From Candidatus Rokuibacteriota bacterium (GTDB lineage: Bacteria; Methylomirabilota; Methylomirabilia; Rokubacteriales; CSP1-6), in contig QHSI01000100.1 in the NCBI GenBank assembly GCA_003221515.1, forward strand, positions 1 to 56,616: 56,616 nucleotides of DNA, written 5' to 3'. The translations under genes were made by a program, and so were the position numbers. Numbering within the stretch: the stretch's first letter is position 1; every line of letters begins with the position of its first letter. Under the pieces are notes generated by a model that worked only from the letters and a program-made list of their open reading frames with translations, made no database searches and had not been told where the DNA came from. This document shows positions 1 to 8,618 of the stretch, piece after piece.

Positions 1-62
1 CGCTCGTTCCGCGCGAGAGCGCAGGCGCGGAGCGGCGTGAGACGCTCGCGATGAGCCAGTGA
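1..62 (+). CDS. 3' end of an upstream gene (partial)
   Basis: An open frame (frame 3) enters from the left edge and ends with TGA at 60-62. It overlaps the GTG start at 59 of the next gene by 4 bp (GTGA), the same overlap style seen elsewhere in this operon. Only about 19 residues are visible, so no function can be assigned. The tight overlap suggests it is the preceding gene of the same glycan operon. Confidence 0.4.
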   Translation, partial: LVPRESAGAERRETLAMSQ

Positions 63-1783
63 GCACGCTGCGGTTCGGGGTCATGTGCGCCGGCGAGCGC
101 CTCGAGAGCGCGTTCGCCGCGTCGATCGACGAGCTGCTCAAGATCGAGGGCGTCGAGCTTGCGCTGCTCATCGTGAACGCGCACCCGCCCGCCCGCAGCT
201 CGATGTGGACGAATCTCAAGCGGCTGGCCTCGCTGAACGGGACGCTCTGGGCGATCTTCCAGCGACTGTTCCCGCCCGAGCGGCTGTCGTGCTATCGGCC
301 TCGCGACATGTCGGCGGTGTTCGCCGGGGTGCCGCGAATCCGGTGCCGCATCATCCGCAAGGGCAAGTTCAGCGAGTATTTCGATCCCGGAGACGTCGAG
401 CGGATCCGTGGCTACGGTCTGGACTTCATCCTGCGCTTCTCGTTCGGGATCATCCGCGGCGACATCCTGGACGCGGCCCGGTACGGAGTCTGGTCGTTTC
501 ATCATGACGACGAGTCGAAGTTCCGGGGGCGTCCGCCCGCGTTCTGGGAGATCTACCGCGGCGAGCCGACGACGGGCGCGATCCTTCAGCGGCTGGTGGA
601 TCGTCTCGACGCCGGCATCGTTTTGCAAAGATGCACCATCCGGAGCCGCGCGTGGTCGTACGGTGAGAACCTGAACGCCATCGTATGGGCGACGGCGCAC
701 ATGCCGGCCCGAGTCTGCCGCGACATTCTCGGCGGGTGCGCGCGATACCTCGAGGCGCCGCCGAGCCGCACGGAAGCGCCCATCTATCGTCCGCCGAACG
801 ACCTCCAGATGCTGCGCTTCCTGATCAAGACCTGGTCGGCCTGGGTGAAGCGGCAAGTCGAAGGGGTTCTGCTCGTGGAAGACTGGCGCGTCGGCGTCGT
901 CGAGGCGCCGCTCCACGCGTTCCTGCGGCCCGGCTTTCAACCAAAGGTGAGGTGGCTGCCGAACGGAAAACCGAACACGTTCCGGGCCGACCCGTTCGTC
1001 GTGACCCTCGGTCCAGGGGCGCGGAAGCTGCTCCTGGAGGAGTTCGACTACGTCGCAGACCGAGGTGTCATTCTGGAACTGGACCTCGACGGATGCGGCG
1101 CGCCGACGTCGTGGCCCCGAACGGCGATCGATGACGGGATGCACATGTCCTATCCCTACCTGCTCGAGCACGAGGGTCACGTGTACTGCGTTCCCGAGAG
1201 CTGGCAGAGGCGGGGCGTCTCAATGCACGCGTTCGACCGCGGGCAGCTGCGCTGGCGTCCCGGGGTCCCGATCATCAAGGACTTTCCGGTCGTGGATCCG
1301 ACGGTGCTGAGGCACGACGGGCTCTGGTGGCTCTGGGGCACCAGCGGCGACGACGAGCCGGACAGCAAGTTGTTCCTCTGGTATGCGCCCGACCTCTGGG
1401 GGCCGTGGCGGCCGCATCCCGGCAACCCGGTCAAGGTCGACGTCCGCTCGAGCCGGCCGGCGGGCAGACCGTTTCTCCACGAGGGAAGCCTGTATCGCCC
1501 CGCGCAGGACTGCTCGCGCACGTACGGCGGCGGCATCACGATCAACCGCGTCACGTGCCTGTCGCCCACGGAGTTCCGCGAGGAGGCGGCCGTTCACGTC
1601 GAGCCCTGGGATCGGAAATATCCGAGCGGAATTCACACGCTGGTGGGCGATGGCGCGCTGACGGTGCTGGATGGCAAGCGCGTGGTGATCGCGCCCGATC
1701 TGCTCGGCCGGCGATTGACCCACAAGCTGCTCCGGCTCGCCCGGTCGCTCGGGAGCCGCACGCGCCGGGAGCCCAGCCGATGA
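59..1783 (+). CDS. Formyltransferase-like / beta-propeller two-domain glycan biosynthesis protein
   Basis: This 574-residue protein has two parts. Residues about 1-250 resemble the formyltransferase fold: the HHDD at 148-151, RGRPPAFWE at 156-164 and LDAG at 183-186 match the catalytic-loop style of methionyl-tRNA and sugar-amine formyltransferases. Residues about 290-560 resemble the five-bladed propeller found at the N-terminus of plant glucosamine inositolphosphorylceramide transferases and in bacterial polysaccharide loci (RADPFVV, HEGHVYCVPES, GGGITINRV). It probably acts on a sugar or sugar amine during assembly of a surface glycan. The start is GTG at 59, overlapping the previous stop. 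It is followed with ATGA overlap by a glycosyltransferase. The domain calls are good; the substrate is unknown. Confidence 0.75.
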   Translation: MSTLRFGVMCAGERLESAFAASIDELLKIEGVELALLIVNAHPPARSSMWTNLKRLASLNGTLWAIFQRLFPPERLSCYRPRDMSAVFAGVPRIRCRIIRKGKFSEYFDPGDVERIRGYGLDFILRFSFGIIRGDILDAARYGVWSFHHDDESKFRGRPPAFWEIYRGEPTTGAILQRLVDRLDAGIVLQRCTIRSRAWSYGENLNAIVWATAHMPARVCRDILGGCARYLEAPPSRTEAPIYRPPNDLQMLRFLIKTWSAWVKRQVEGVLLVEDWRVGVVEAPLHAFLRPGFQPKVRWLPNGKPNTFRADPFVVTLGPGARKLLLEEFDYVADRGVILELDLDGCGAPTSWPRTAIDDGMHMSYPYLLEHEGHVYCVPESWQRRGVSMHAFDRGQLRWRPGVPIIKDFPVVDPTVLRHDGLWWLWGTSGDDEPDSKLFLWYAPDLWGPWRPHPGNPVKVDVRSSRPAGRPFLHEGSLYRPAQDCSRTYGGGITINRVTCLSPTEFREEAAVHVEPWDRKYPSGIHTLVGDGALTVLDGKRVVIAPDLLGRRLTHKLLRLARSLGSRTRREPSR

Positions 1784-2937
1784 TCGCTCCCGGCCGACGT
1801 CCGTCGATTCTGCTGCTCGGCAACGTCCTCACTCCCGGAGGGACCGAGGGACAGTTCGTGGAGATCGCCTGCGGGCTGGATCGATCCCGGTGGGACCTCC
1901 ACGTCGGGTGTGTCCGGGCCGAGGGACCGTTGAGGACGAAGCTCGAGGCCGCGGGCCTGCGCGTGTTGAGCTGCGTCGGGGGCTCCTCGTTCAAGTCGCC
2001 GCGCTTCGCGGCGTCGGTCCTGAGGCTCGCGAGCTTCCTGCGCGCGCACCGGATCCGATTGATCCATTCCTTCGACTTCTACAGCAATCTGCTCGGCGTT
2101 CCCGCGGCACGCCTGGCCAGGGTGCCGGTGGTGATCGCCAGCCAGCGGGATCTCGGCAACCTGCGGCCGCCGCTGCAACGCCGGCTCCACAACGTGGTCC
2201 TGGGCCTCGCCGACCGGGTCGCGGTCAACGCGGAGATCGTGGCCGAAGGCGCCGCGAAGACCGGTATCGTCGCGTCGAGCCGGATCGTGGTGATCCCGAA
2301 CGGCGTGGACACCGCACGGTTCTGCGGCGCGCCGGTCGAGACCCGCCCGCCTGGCCGCGTCATCGTCGGCACGGTCGCGATGCTGCGACCGGAGAAGGGG
2401 CTCATGGACCTCGTCCGAGCCGCCGGCCACGTCGTCGATCATTTCCCAGAGGCGCGCTTCCTGATCTGGGGCGAAGGACCCCTTCGACTCCCGCTCGAAG
2501 CGTTGATCCGCGAGCTCGGGCTGAGCGGCGTCGTCACGATCGCCGGCGCGACCCTCGAGCCGGAGACGACCCTGAGACGCATGGACATCTTCGTGCTCCC
2601 GTCGCTCAGCGAGGCGTGCTCCAACTCGCTCCTCGAAGCGATGGCGACCGGCCGTCCCATCGTCGCCACGCGCGTCGGAGGGACCCCTGCCCTCGTCGAG
2701 GACGAGGCGACGGGACTTCTGGTGCCCCCCGCGGATCCGGCCGCGCTCGCCAAGGCCGTCATCCGACTGATCGAGGAGCCCGCGCTCGCCGCGAGGCTCG
2801 CCGCCCGGGCGCAACAGCGGGCGCGGGCGGAGTTCGGCATCGACCGCATGCTCGAACGCATCGAGGGCCTCTACCACCAGGCGCTGTCGTGGAGTGCGGG
2901 CGGATTCGCCGTCGCGCGGGCGGAGTCGCGTCCGTAG
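1780..2937 (+). CDS. Glycosyltransferase, GT4 family
   Basis: This 385-residue GT-B glycosyltransferase probably transfers a sugar from a nucleotide donor to a growing lipid-linked glycan at the inner face of the membrane. The N-terminal domain opens with a hydrophobic strand and a GGTEGQ loop, typical of GT4 enzymes. The C-terminal donor-binding domain carries VAMLRPEKG, a LPSLSEACSNSLLEAMA segment with the E-x7-E pattern, and VGGTPALVEDEATGLLVPP. The ATG at 1780 overlaps the preceding stop (ATGA), indicating translational coupling. The gene sits between the formyltransferase-like protein and an asparagine synthase in the same operon. The sugar specificity cannot be read from the sequence. 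Confidence 0.9.
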   Translation: MIAPGRRPSILLLGNVLTPGGTEGQFVEIACGLDRSRWDLHVGCVRAEGPLRTKLEAAGLRVLSCVGGSSFKSPRFAASVLRLASFLRAHRIRLIHSFDFYSNLLGVPAARLARVPVVIASQRDLGNLRPPLQRRLHNVVLGLADRVAVNAEIVAEGAAKTGIVASSRIVVIPNGVDTARFCGAPVETRPPGRVIVGTVAMLRPEKGLMDLVRAAGHVVDHFPEARFLIWGEGPLRLPLEALIRELGLSGVVTIAGATLEPETTLRRMDIFVLPSLSEACSNSLLEAMATGRPIVATRVGGTPALVEDEATGLLVPPADPAALAKAVIRLIEEPALAARLAARAQQRARAEFGIDRMLERIEGLYHQALSWSAGGFAVARAESRP

Positions 2938-2968
2938 AGCTTACGCTCTCCGCGAGGCGAGGAAGACC

Positions 2969-4903
2969 ATGTGCGGAATCGTTGGCATCGCCAGGCTCAA
3001 TCCACGAGAGACCGTGGACGAAGCGCGCGTCAAGCGCATGCGGGACGTGCTGCGCCATCGGGGTCCCGACGGCGAAGGCCTGCTGCTCGACGGGCCGGTG
3101 GGGCTCGGGATGCGCCGGTTGGCGATCGTGGACGTCGTCGGCGGCCAGCAGCCGATGGCCAACGAGGACCGGACCGTCTGGATCGTGTACAACGGCGAGG
3201 TCTACAACCACGCTGTCCTGCGACCCGGGCTGGAGCGGCGCGGCCACACGTACGCCACCCGGAGCGACACCGAGACGATCCTCCACCTCTACGAGGAGGA
3301 GGGTGAGCGGTGTGTCGAGCGCCTCCAGGGCATGTTCGCGTTCGCCATCTGGGACAGCGTGCGCGGGCGACTTCTGCTGGCGCGGGACCGGCTGGGCATC
3401 AAGCCGCTCTACTACGCCTGCACCGACGGGGAGCTCCTGTTCGCGTCGGAGATCAAGGCGATCCTGGCGGCGGCCGCCGTTCGTCCAGCGCTGAACCAGG
3501 CGGTCATTCCGGAGTTTCTCGCCGCCGGCTTCACCGCCGGGCCGGAGACGTTCTTCCGGGGCGTGAGGAAGCTCCTGCCCGGACGGACGCTCTCGTGGTC
3601 GCCTGCGGAGGGATTCGCCGAGCGGCGCTACTGGCGACTGCCGAGGGATCTCGACGATTCGCCGACGCCGCTCGAGGAGCGGGCGCGCGAGGTTCGCGTC
3701 CGACTCGAGGCGGCGGTCGGGAGCCACTTGATGAGCGACGTGCCGCTCGGGTTGTTCCTGTCCGGCGGGATCGATTCGAGCGGGCTCGCCGCGCTCATGG
3801 CGCCGATGGTCGCGGCGCCGATTCGCACGTTCGCCGTCGGCTTCGACGACCCAGAGGCGAACGAGCTCGCCTACGCCCGGCTGGCCGCCCGCTCGGTCGG
3901 GGCCGAGCACCGCGAGGTCGTCGTCTCACCGTCGCAGTTCTTTGATGCGCTGCCGAATCTCGTCTGGCACGAGGACGAGCCGATCGCGTTTCCCTCGAGC
4001 GTCGCGCTCTACTTCGTCTCGCGCCTGGCCCGGGAGCACGTCAAGGTGGTGCTCACCGGCGAAGGGGCCGACGAGCTCTTCCTCGGGTACAACCGCTACC
4101 GGGTGACGGCCTGGAACGAGCGACTCGGACGCCCCTACTGGGCTCTGGTCCCCCCACCGCCGCGCAAGAAGGTGAGAGAGCTCATCCAGAGGCTCCCCAC
4201 GTCGCTGCGCCGTTACGCTGGACGGACGTTCCTGGCGCTCGAGCCGGGGAGTCGCTCGCTGTTCTACGAGAACTTCGCGGCATTTCCCCTGGCTCTCCAG
4301 GCCGAGCTGCTGGCGAACCCCGGGCTGCTGGGCGATCGCGACCCGTACGCCGAGGGGATTGGCTGCTACGAGGACGGCGCCGGCGGCACTCTCGAGCGGA
4401 TGAGCCACGCGGATCTCCAGACGTATCTGGTCGAGCTCCTGATGAAGCAGGACCAGATGAGCATGGCCGCCTCCGTCGAGAGCCGCGTACCCTACCTGGA
4501 TCACGCGTTCGTGGAGCACGTGACGGCGATTCCCGGGCAGTTCAAGCTTCGTGGCTGGCAAACCAAGGCGGTGCTCCGGGCCGCCCTGCGAGACCTGGTG
4601 CCGCGCGAGATCCTCACGCGGCGGAAGATGGGCTTCCCCGTTCCGGTCGGGCGATGGTTCCGCGGGCCATTCTGGCCGGTGGTGGAGGAGCTCGTGCTGG
4701 GGCCGCGCGCGATCGAGCGAGGGCTCTTCGAGCCGTCCGTTCTCCGGCGCTTGGCCGAGGAGCACCGCGCCGGGACCGCGGAGCACGGCGCGCGTCTCTG
4801 GCACCTGGCGAACCTCGAGATCTGGCAGCGGCTCTTCCTGGACGGCGACGACGTCGCCGGGGTGATGCCGCCGACGGAGGCGCGATGCGAATCCTCTGGG
4901 TGA
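2969..4903 (+). CDS. asnB: Asparagine synthase (glutamine-hydrolysing)
   Basis: This 644-residue protein has the class II glutaminase domain at the N-terminus, with Cys2 directly after the initiator Met (MCGIVGI) as nucleophile. The synthetase domain has the PP-loop SGGIDSS at about 265-271. It uses ATP and glutamine to amidate a carboxylate, classically aspartate. AsnB homologues are common in exopolysaccharide and exosortase-type loci, where they may amidate a sugar acid or a protein; that role here is inference from neighbours. The ATG at 2969 was chosen because the Cys must be residue 2. The 3' end overlaps the next glycosyltransferase by 19 bp. Confidence 0.93.
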   Translation: MCGIVGIARLNPRETVDEARVKRMRDVLRHRGPDGEGLLLDGPVGLGMRRLAIVDVVGGQQPMANEDRTVWIVYNGEVYNHAVLRPGLERRGHTYATRSDTETILHLYEEEGERCVERLQGMFAFAIWDSVRGRLLLARDRLGIKPLYYACTDGELLFASEIKAILAAAAVRPALNQAVIPEFLAAGFTAGPETFFRGVRKLLPGRTLSWSPAEGFAERRYWRLPRDLDDSPTPLEERAREVRVRLEAAVGSHLMSDVPLGLFLSGGIDSSGLAALMAPMVAAPIRTFAVGFDDPEANELAYARLAARSVGAEHREVVVSPSQFFDALPNLVWHEDEPIAFPSSVALYFVSRLAREHVKVVLTGEGADELFLGYNRYRVTAWNERLGRPYWALVPPPPRKKVRELIQRLPTSLRRYAGRTFLALEPGSRSLFYENFAAFPLALQAELLANPGLLGDRDPYAEGIGCYEDGAGGTLERMSHADLQTYLVELLMKQDQMSMAASVESRVPYLDHAFVEHVTAIPGQFKLRGWQTKAVLRAALRDLVPREILTRRKMGFPVPVGRWFRGPFWPVVEELVLGPRAIERGLFEPSVLRRLAEEHRAGTAEHGARLWHLANLEIWQRLFLDGDDVAGVMPPTEARCESSG

Positions 4904-6096
4904 AGGTGGGAGGACTCTGGCCGCTCAACACCGGGGGCCGTCTGCGGAGCTTTCACACGATCGCCCAGCTGGCCCGCCGGCATCGCGTCACGGTGCTTAC
5001 GACCCACGGCCCAGCCGATGCGCCCGAAGGATTGGACGCCCAGCTGGCGGACTGCGAACAGGTGCTCTCGGTCCCGTACGCGGTGCCCGGGCACGACAGC
5101 GCCCGCTTCGCTCTGGCGCTGGTGCGGTCCTGGCTCTCGCCGCTGCCGGTCGACATCTGGCGGTGTCGCGTTCCGGCGCTCCGCCGGGAAGTCGCCCGGC
5201 ACCTGGCGCGCGGGCACACCGACCTGTGCGTGGTGGACTTTCTCGCCGCCGCTCCCAACGTCGCGATGGACGGGCCCGTCCCGTCGGTCCTCTTCGCCCA
5301 CAACGTGGAGCACATGATCTGGAAGCGCCTGAGCCAGATCGAGACCCGGGCGTGGCGCCGGGCCCTCCTCGAGGTGGAGTGGCAGAAGCTGCGCCGTTAC
5401 GAGGCGCGGGCCTGCGCGCGTGCCCGCCTGACCGTGGCGGTCTCGGAAGTGGATCGGGAGATCCTCGCCACGCATGCCCCTCGGGCCCGAGTGGAGGCGA
5501 TCCCGACCGGCGTCGACACCGCGTACTTCGCGCCCGATCGATCGGACGAGATTCCCGGGTCGCTGGTCTTCTTCGGCTCCATGGACTGGCTTCCCAACGA
5601 GGACGGGATCGAGTACTTCGTCGAGTCGATCCTGCCTCGCATCCGCGCCGAAGCGCCCGAGGTTTCCCTGACAGTGGTCGGGCGGAATCCCAGTCCCCGT
5701 GTGCGGAGACTGGCGGCGGTCGCGGGCGTGCGGGTCACCGGCACCGTTGAAGACGTCCGGCCGCACGTCGCCGCAGCGGCGGTGTGCGTGGTCCCGCTGC
5801 GGATCGGCGGGGGGACGCGGCTCAAGATCTTCGAGGCGCTCGCGATGGGCAAGGCGGTCGTGTCGACGACCGTGGGAGCGGAAGGTCTTCCGTTGATTCC
5901 CGGGAGGCATTTCTTGCAGGTGGACGATCCGGCGCAGTTCGCGGACGCCGTCGTCGCGCTCCTGCGGGCTCCAGCGCGGCGCAGAGCGCTGGGGAGCGCC
6001 GGGCGCCGGCTGGTCGAGGAACGATATTCCTGGTCGCAGGTGGCTCGAGAGTTCGAGGCGATCTGCGAAGACGTGGTGGGCGGCCATGCGTGTTAG
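4885..6096 (+). CDS. Glycosyltransferase, GT4 family (exosortase-locus type)
   Basis: This 403-residue GT-B glycosyltransferase starts MRILWVKVGGLWPLNTGGRLRSFH. The N(T/K)GGRLRSFH-type acceptor loop resembles sugar transferases associated with PEP-CTERM/exosortase polysaccharide loci. The C-terminal domain has FFGSMDWLPNEDG, a VVPLRIGGGTRLKIFEALAMGKAVVSTTVGAEG stretch that carries the donor-binding glutamates, and a final W-S-Q helix. The start ATG at 4885 overlaps asnB by 19 bp, and the stop overlaps the following dehydrogenase by 11 bp. It is probably a membrane-associated enzyme extending the same glycan. Donor and acceptor are unknown. Confidence 0.88.
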   Translation: MRILWVKVGGLWPLNTGGRLRSFHTIAQLARRHRVTVLTTHGPADAPEGLDAQLADCEQVLSVPYAVPGHDSARFALALVRSWLSPLPVDIWRCRVPALRREVARHLARGHTDLCVVDFLAAAPNVAMDGPVPSVLFAHNVEHMIWKRLSQIETRAWRRALLEVEWQKLRRYEARACARARLTVAVSEVDREILATHAPRARVEAIPTGVDTAYFAPDRSDEIPGSLVFFGSMDWLPNEDGIEYFVESILPRIRAEAPEVSLTVVGRNPSPRVRRLAAVAGVRVTGTVEDVRPHVAAAAVCVVPLRIGGGTRLKIFEALAMGKAVVSTTVGAEGLPLIPGRHFLQVDDPAQFADAVVALLRAPARRRALGSAGRRLVEERYSWSQVAREFEAICEDVVGGHAC

Positions 6097-8584
6097 CGTG
6101 TTCGGCCTCGGATACGTCGGCTGCGTGACCGCGGCCTGTCTGGCCAAGGCCGGGCACGACGTGATCGGGGTCGACGCCAACCCGGAGAAGGTGGCGATGA
6201 TCGACGCCGGCGGCTCGCCCGTCGTGGAGCCCGGCCTCGGCGAGGTTCTGGCGGAGGTGGTCGCCGCCGGGCGGCTGCACGGCACCCTGTCCGGCGAGAA
6301 GGCCGTCCAGAGCTCGGACGTCGCGCTGATCTGTGTCGGGACTCCCAGCAAATCCACCGGCCAGTTGGACGTGCGCGCGGTCGCGCAGGTCGGGTGGGAG
6401 ATCGGGCACGCGCTGCGCGAGCGCACCGGGCCCTATACCGTCGTGCTGCGAAGCACCGTGCTCCCCGGCACGACCGAGCGCGTGCTTGTCCCAGGCCTGC
6501 GGGCCGGCGCGGGCCGCGATCTTTCAACCAGCCTGCAGGTGGCCGTGAACCCGGAGTTCATGCGCGAGGGCTCCTCGCTGCGCGACTTCGCGCAGCCGCC
6601 CTTGACCCTCGTCGGCTGCGACGATTCCACGACCGCCTCCGTGCTCCGAGCGCTGTACGCGGACGTCGGGGCGCCGTTCGTCCACACGGCGGTGAAGACG
6701 GCCGAGATGGTCAAGTACGTGTCCAACGCGTTCCACGCGCTCAAGGTGTGCTTCGCCAACGAGATCGGTGACGTGTGCGAGGCGCTCGGGGCCGACGCGC
6801 AAGAGGTCATGCGCATCTTCCTGATGGATCGCAAGCTCAACGTGTCCGAGGCGTACCTGCGCCCGGGCTTCGCGTTTGGCGGCTCGTGCCTGCCCAAGGA
6901 TCTCCGCGCGCTGGTCCACGCGGCCCGGACCGTCGACGTCCCCCTGGCGCTCCTCTCCGAGGTCCTGCCCTCGAACGAAGGACAGATCCGGCGGGCGGTT
7001 GAGGCGGTGCTCGGGACGCGCAAGCGGCGGATCGGCGTCGTCGGCCTCGCCTTCAAGGCCGGGACCGACGACCTCCGCGAGAGCCCCATGGTGGCGCTGG
7101 TCGAGATGCTCATCGGCAAGGGATGCGACGTTCGGGTCTTCGACCCGAACGTCGCCATCGCCCGACTGATCGGTGCCAATCGCCGGTACATCGAGGAGGA
7201 AATCCCCCACATCGCGTCGCTGATCTGCGCGGACGTCCAGGCGCTGGTCACCCATGCCGAGGTGCTGGTGATCGGCAATGCCTCCGACGAGACGGAGCGG
7301 GTGCTGGCGGCGGCGGGACCCCAGCACGTCGTGATCGACCTGACGCGCGGCGCCGTCCGGCGGTCACCGGCGAGCCCAGAAAAATCTGGACCGCCGGCCG
7401 ACGCGCCGGGTCGGGCCGGTCCGCGCCTTCCGCCGTTGCTGCGCGAGGAGCGCGGCACGGTTCCCCGAGCCGGCGCGTCCCAGGTCGACACGGACGGCGG
7501 CGCGGCGGAAGCGGTGAGGGGGATTCGAGTGCGGGAGGCCCGTCCCGACGACTACGAGGCCGTGCAGGAATGCATGGGCCAGGTCTACCGCGAGACCGCC
7601 GGGCTGAAGACCGCGGTGTTCGACCGGACGCTCTGGGAGTGGCAATACTTCCACAACGAGCTCCCGTCGATGATCGTCGTCGCCGAGGCGGAGGACCGCA
7701 TCTGCGGCTACTACCACGTGCTCCGCTTCCGGATGCGCGTCCGCGGCCGACCGGCCATCGCCGCCATGGTCCAGGATGTGGGCACACTGAGCGGCTACCG
7801 TCGCCAGGGCGCGTTCCGCGCCATGGGCGGCCTGGCGCTCGAGCGCTTGCGCGCGGAGGGGATCGACTTCATCTACACGTTCCCCAACGCGCGGAGCCTG
7901 CCGAGCTTCGTCCGCGACCACCGCTACGACGTCGTCACCCCGGTGCCGGTCTACCTGGCGCCGCTCGACCTCGGTGGCCTGCTCGCCTCACGCATCCACC
8001 TGGGCATGCCGGGTCGGTGGCTCGGCCGGCTCCTCACGCCCCTCGCCCGCGCGCTCACGCTGCACGCTCCGGCGCTCGAGCGCGCCGACGGGGTCATTCG
8101 CGTCGGCCCGGTCGATGCCCGGCTCGAGCCGCTCATGCGCGATCTCGCGCGCGGGCGGGACGTCAGCCTCGAGCGCGACCTCCGCTACTTCCACTGGCGC
8201 TTCTTCGACAAGCCGACGGGCGACTACAAGGTCTGGGCGCTCGAGCGAGGTGGGCGGTTCTCCGCGTACGTCGTGACCCGCGGGGCGGTGCTGTTCGACG
8301 CGCGCTGCACGATTCTCATGGACTTCGGGTGCCTCCCGGGCGAGGAGGAGGCGCTCCGCCGGCTCATCCGCACGCGCCTCGCGGACGATGCGCGCGAGGG
8401 GGCGGTCCTCGGCGTGACGATGGGCCTTCATTCGCAGCTCGGCAAGCTCGGGTTCCTCCGCGTCCCTGATCGCCTCAACCCGCGGCCGTTCAACCTGCTC
8501 GTCCGTGGGCTCGCCCGGGGCGGGCCAGAACTGCTCGACGGGTCGGCATGGCACATCACCCTCGCCGACTGGGACGTGCTCTGA
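6086..8584 (+). CDS. Nucleotide-sugar dehydrogenase fused to a GNAT-like acyltransferase domain
   Basis: This is an unusually long (832 aa) nucleotide-sugar 6-dehydrogenase. Residues 1-430 form a complete UDP-glucose/GDP-mannose dehydrogenase: Rossmann GLGYVG at 7-12, CVGTPSKSTGQLD, EFMREGSSLRDF, and the catalytic Cys268 in GGSCLPKD. It would oxidise a hexose to a uronic acid using NAD. Family members normally end near residue 430-450. Here a Pro/Gly-rich linker (about 433-478) leads without a stop into a second domain (about 480-832) whose first part has GNAT features (VREARPDDYEAV, VQDVGTLSGYRRQGAFRAMG). The fused enzyme may make and then N- or O-acylate a uronic acid sugar; that is inference. 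It overlaps the previous gene by 11 bp. Confidence 0.88.
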   Translation: MRVSVFGLGYVGCVTAACLAKAGHDVIGVDANPEKVAMIDAGGSPVVEPGLGEVLAEVVAAGRLHGTLSGEKAVQSSDVALICVGTPSKSTGQLDVRAVAQVGWEIGHALRERTGPYTVVLRSTVLPGTTERVLVPGLRAGAGRDLSTSLQVAVNPEFMREGSSLRDFAQPPLTLVGCDDSTTASVLRALYADVGAPFVHTAVKTAEMVKYVSNAFHALKVCFANEIGDVCEALGADAQEVMRIFLMDRKLNVSEAYLRPGFAFGGSCLPKDLRALVHAARTVDVPLALLSEVLPSNEGQIRRAVEAVLGTRKRRIGVVGLAFKAGTDDLRESPMVALVEMLIGKGCDVRVFDPNVAIARLIGANRRYIEEEIPHIASLICADVQALVTHAEVLVIGNASDETERVLAAAGPQHVVIDLTRGAVRRSPASPEKSGPPADAPGRAGPRLPPLLREERGTVPRAGASQVDTDGGAAEAVRGIRVREARPDDYEAVQECMGQVYRETAGLKTAVFDRTLWEWQYFHNELPSMIVVAEAEDRICGYYHVLRFRMRVRGRPAIAAMVQDVGTLSGYRRQGAFRAMGGLALERLRAEGIDFIYTFPNARSLPSFVRDHRYDVVTPVPVYLAPLDLGGLLASRIHLGMPGRWLGRLLTPLARALTLHAPALERADGVIRVGPVDARLEPLMRDLARGRDVSLERDLRYFHWRFFDKPTGDYKVWALERGGRFSAYVVTRGAVLFDARCTILMDFGCLPGEEEALRRLIRTRLADDAREGAVLGVTMGLHSQLGKLGFLRVPDRLNPRPFNLLVRGLARGGPELLDGSAWHITLADWDVL

Positions 8585-8618
8585 TCCTGCCGAAGCGCCA
8601 ACCCTAGGAGCCCGAAAC

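Noticed and set aside
1633-2877. Long minus-strand open frame across the GT4 gene
   Set aside because: Typical GC-rich shadow frame, with Arg/Asp/Glu-rich composition and no recognisable motif; the plus strand has clear glycosyltransferase motifs. The same reasoning removes dozens of other long antisense frames in the window.
6086-8584. Frameshift or lost stop creating a false dehydrogenase-GNAT fusion
   Set aside because: Both domains and the linker are in one uninterrupted frame with normal codon use, and no ribosome binding site with ATG is seen at the start of the second domain. It is kept as a real fusion, pending read support.
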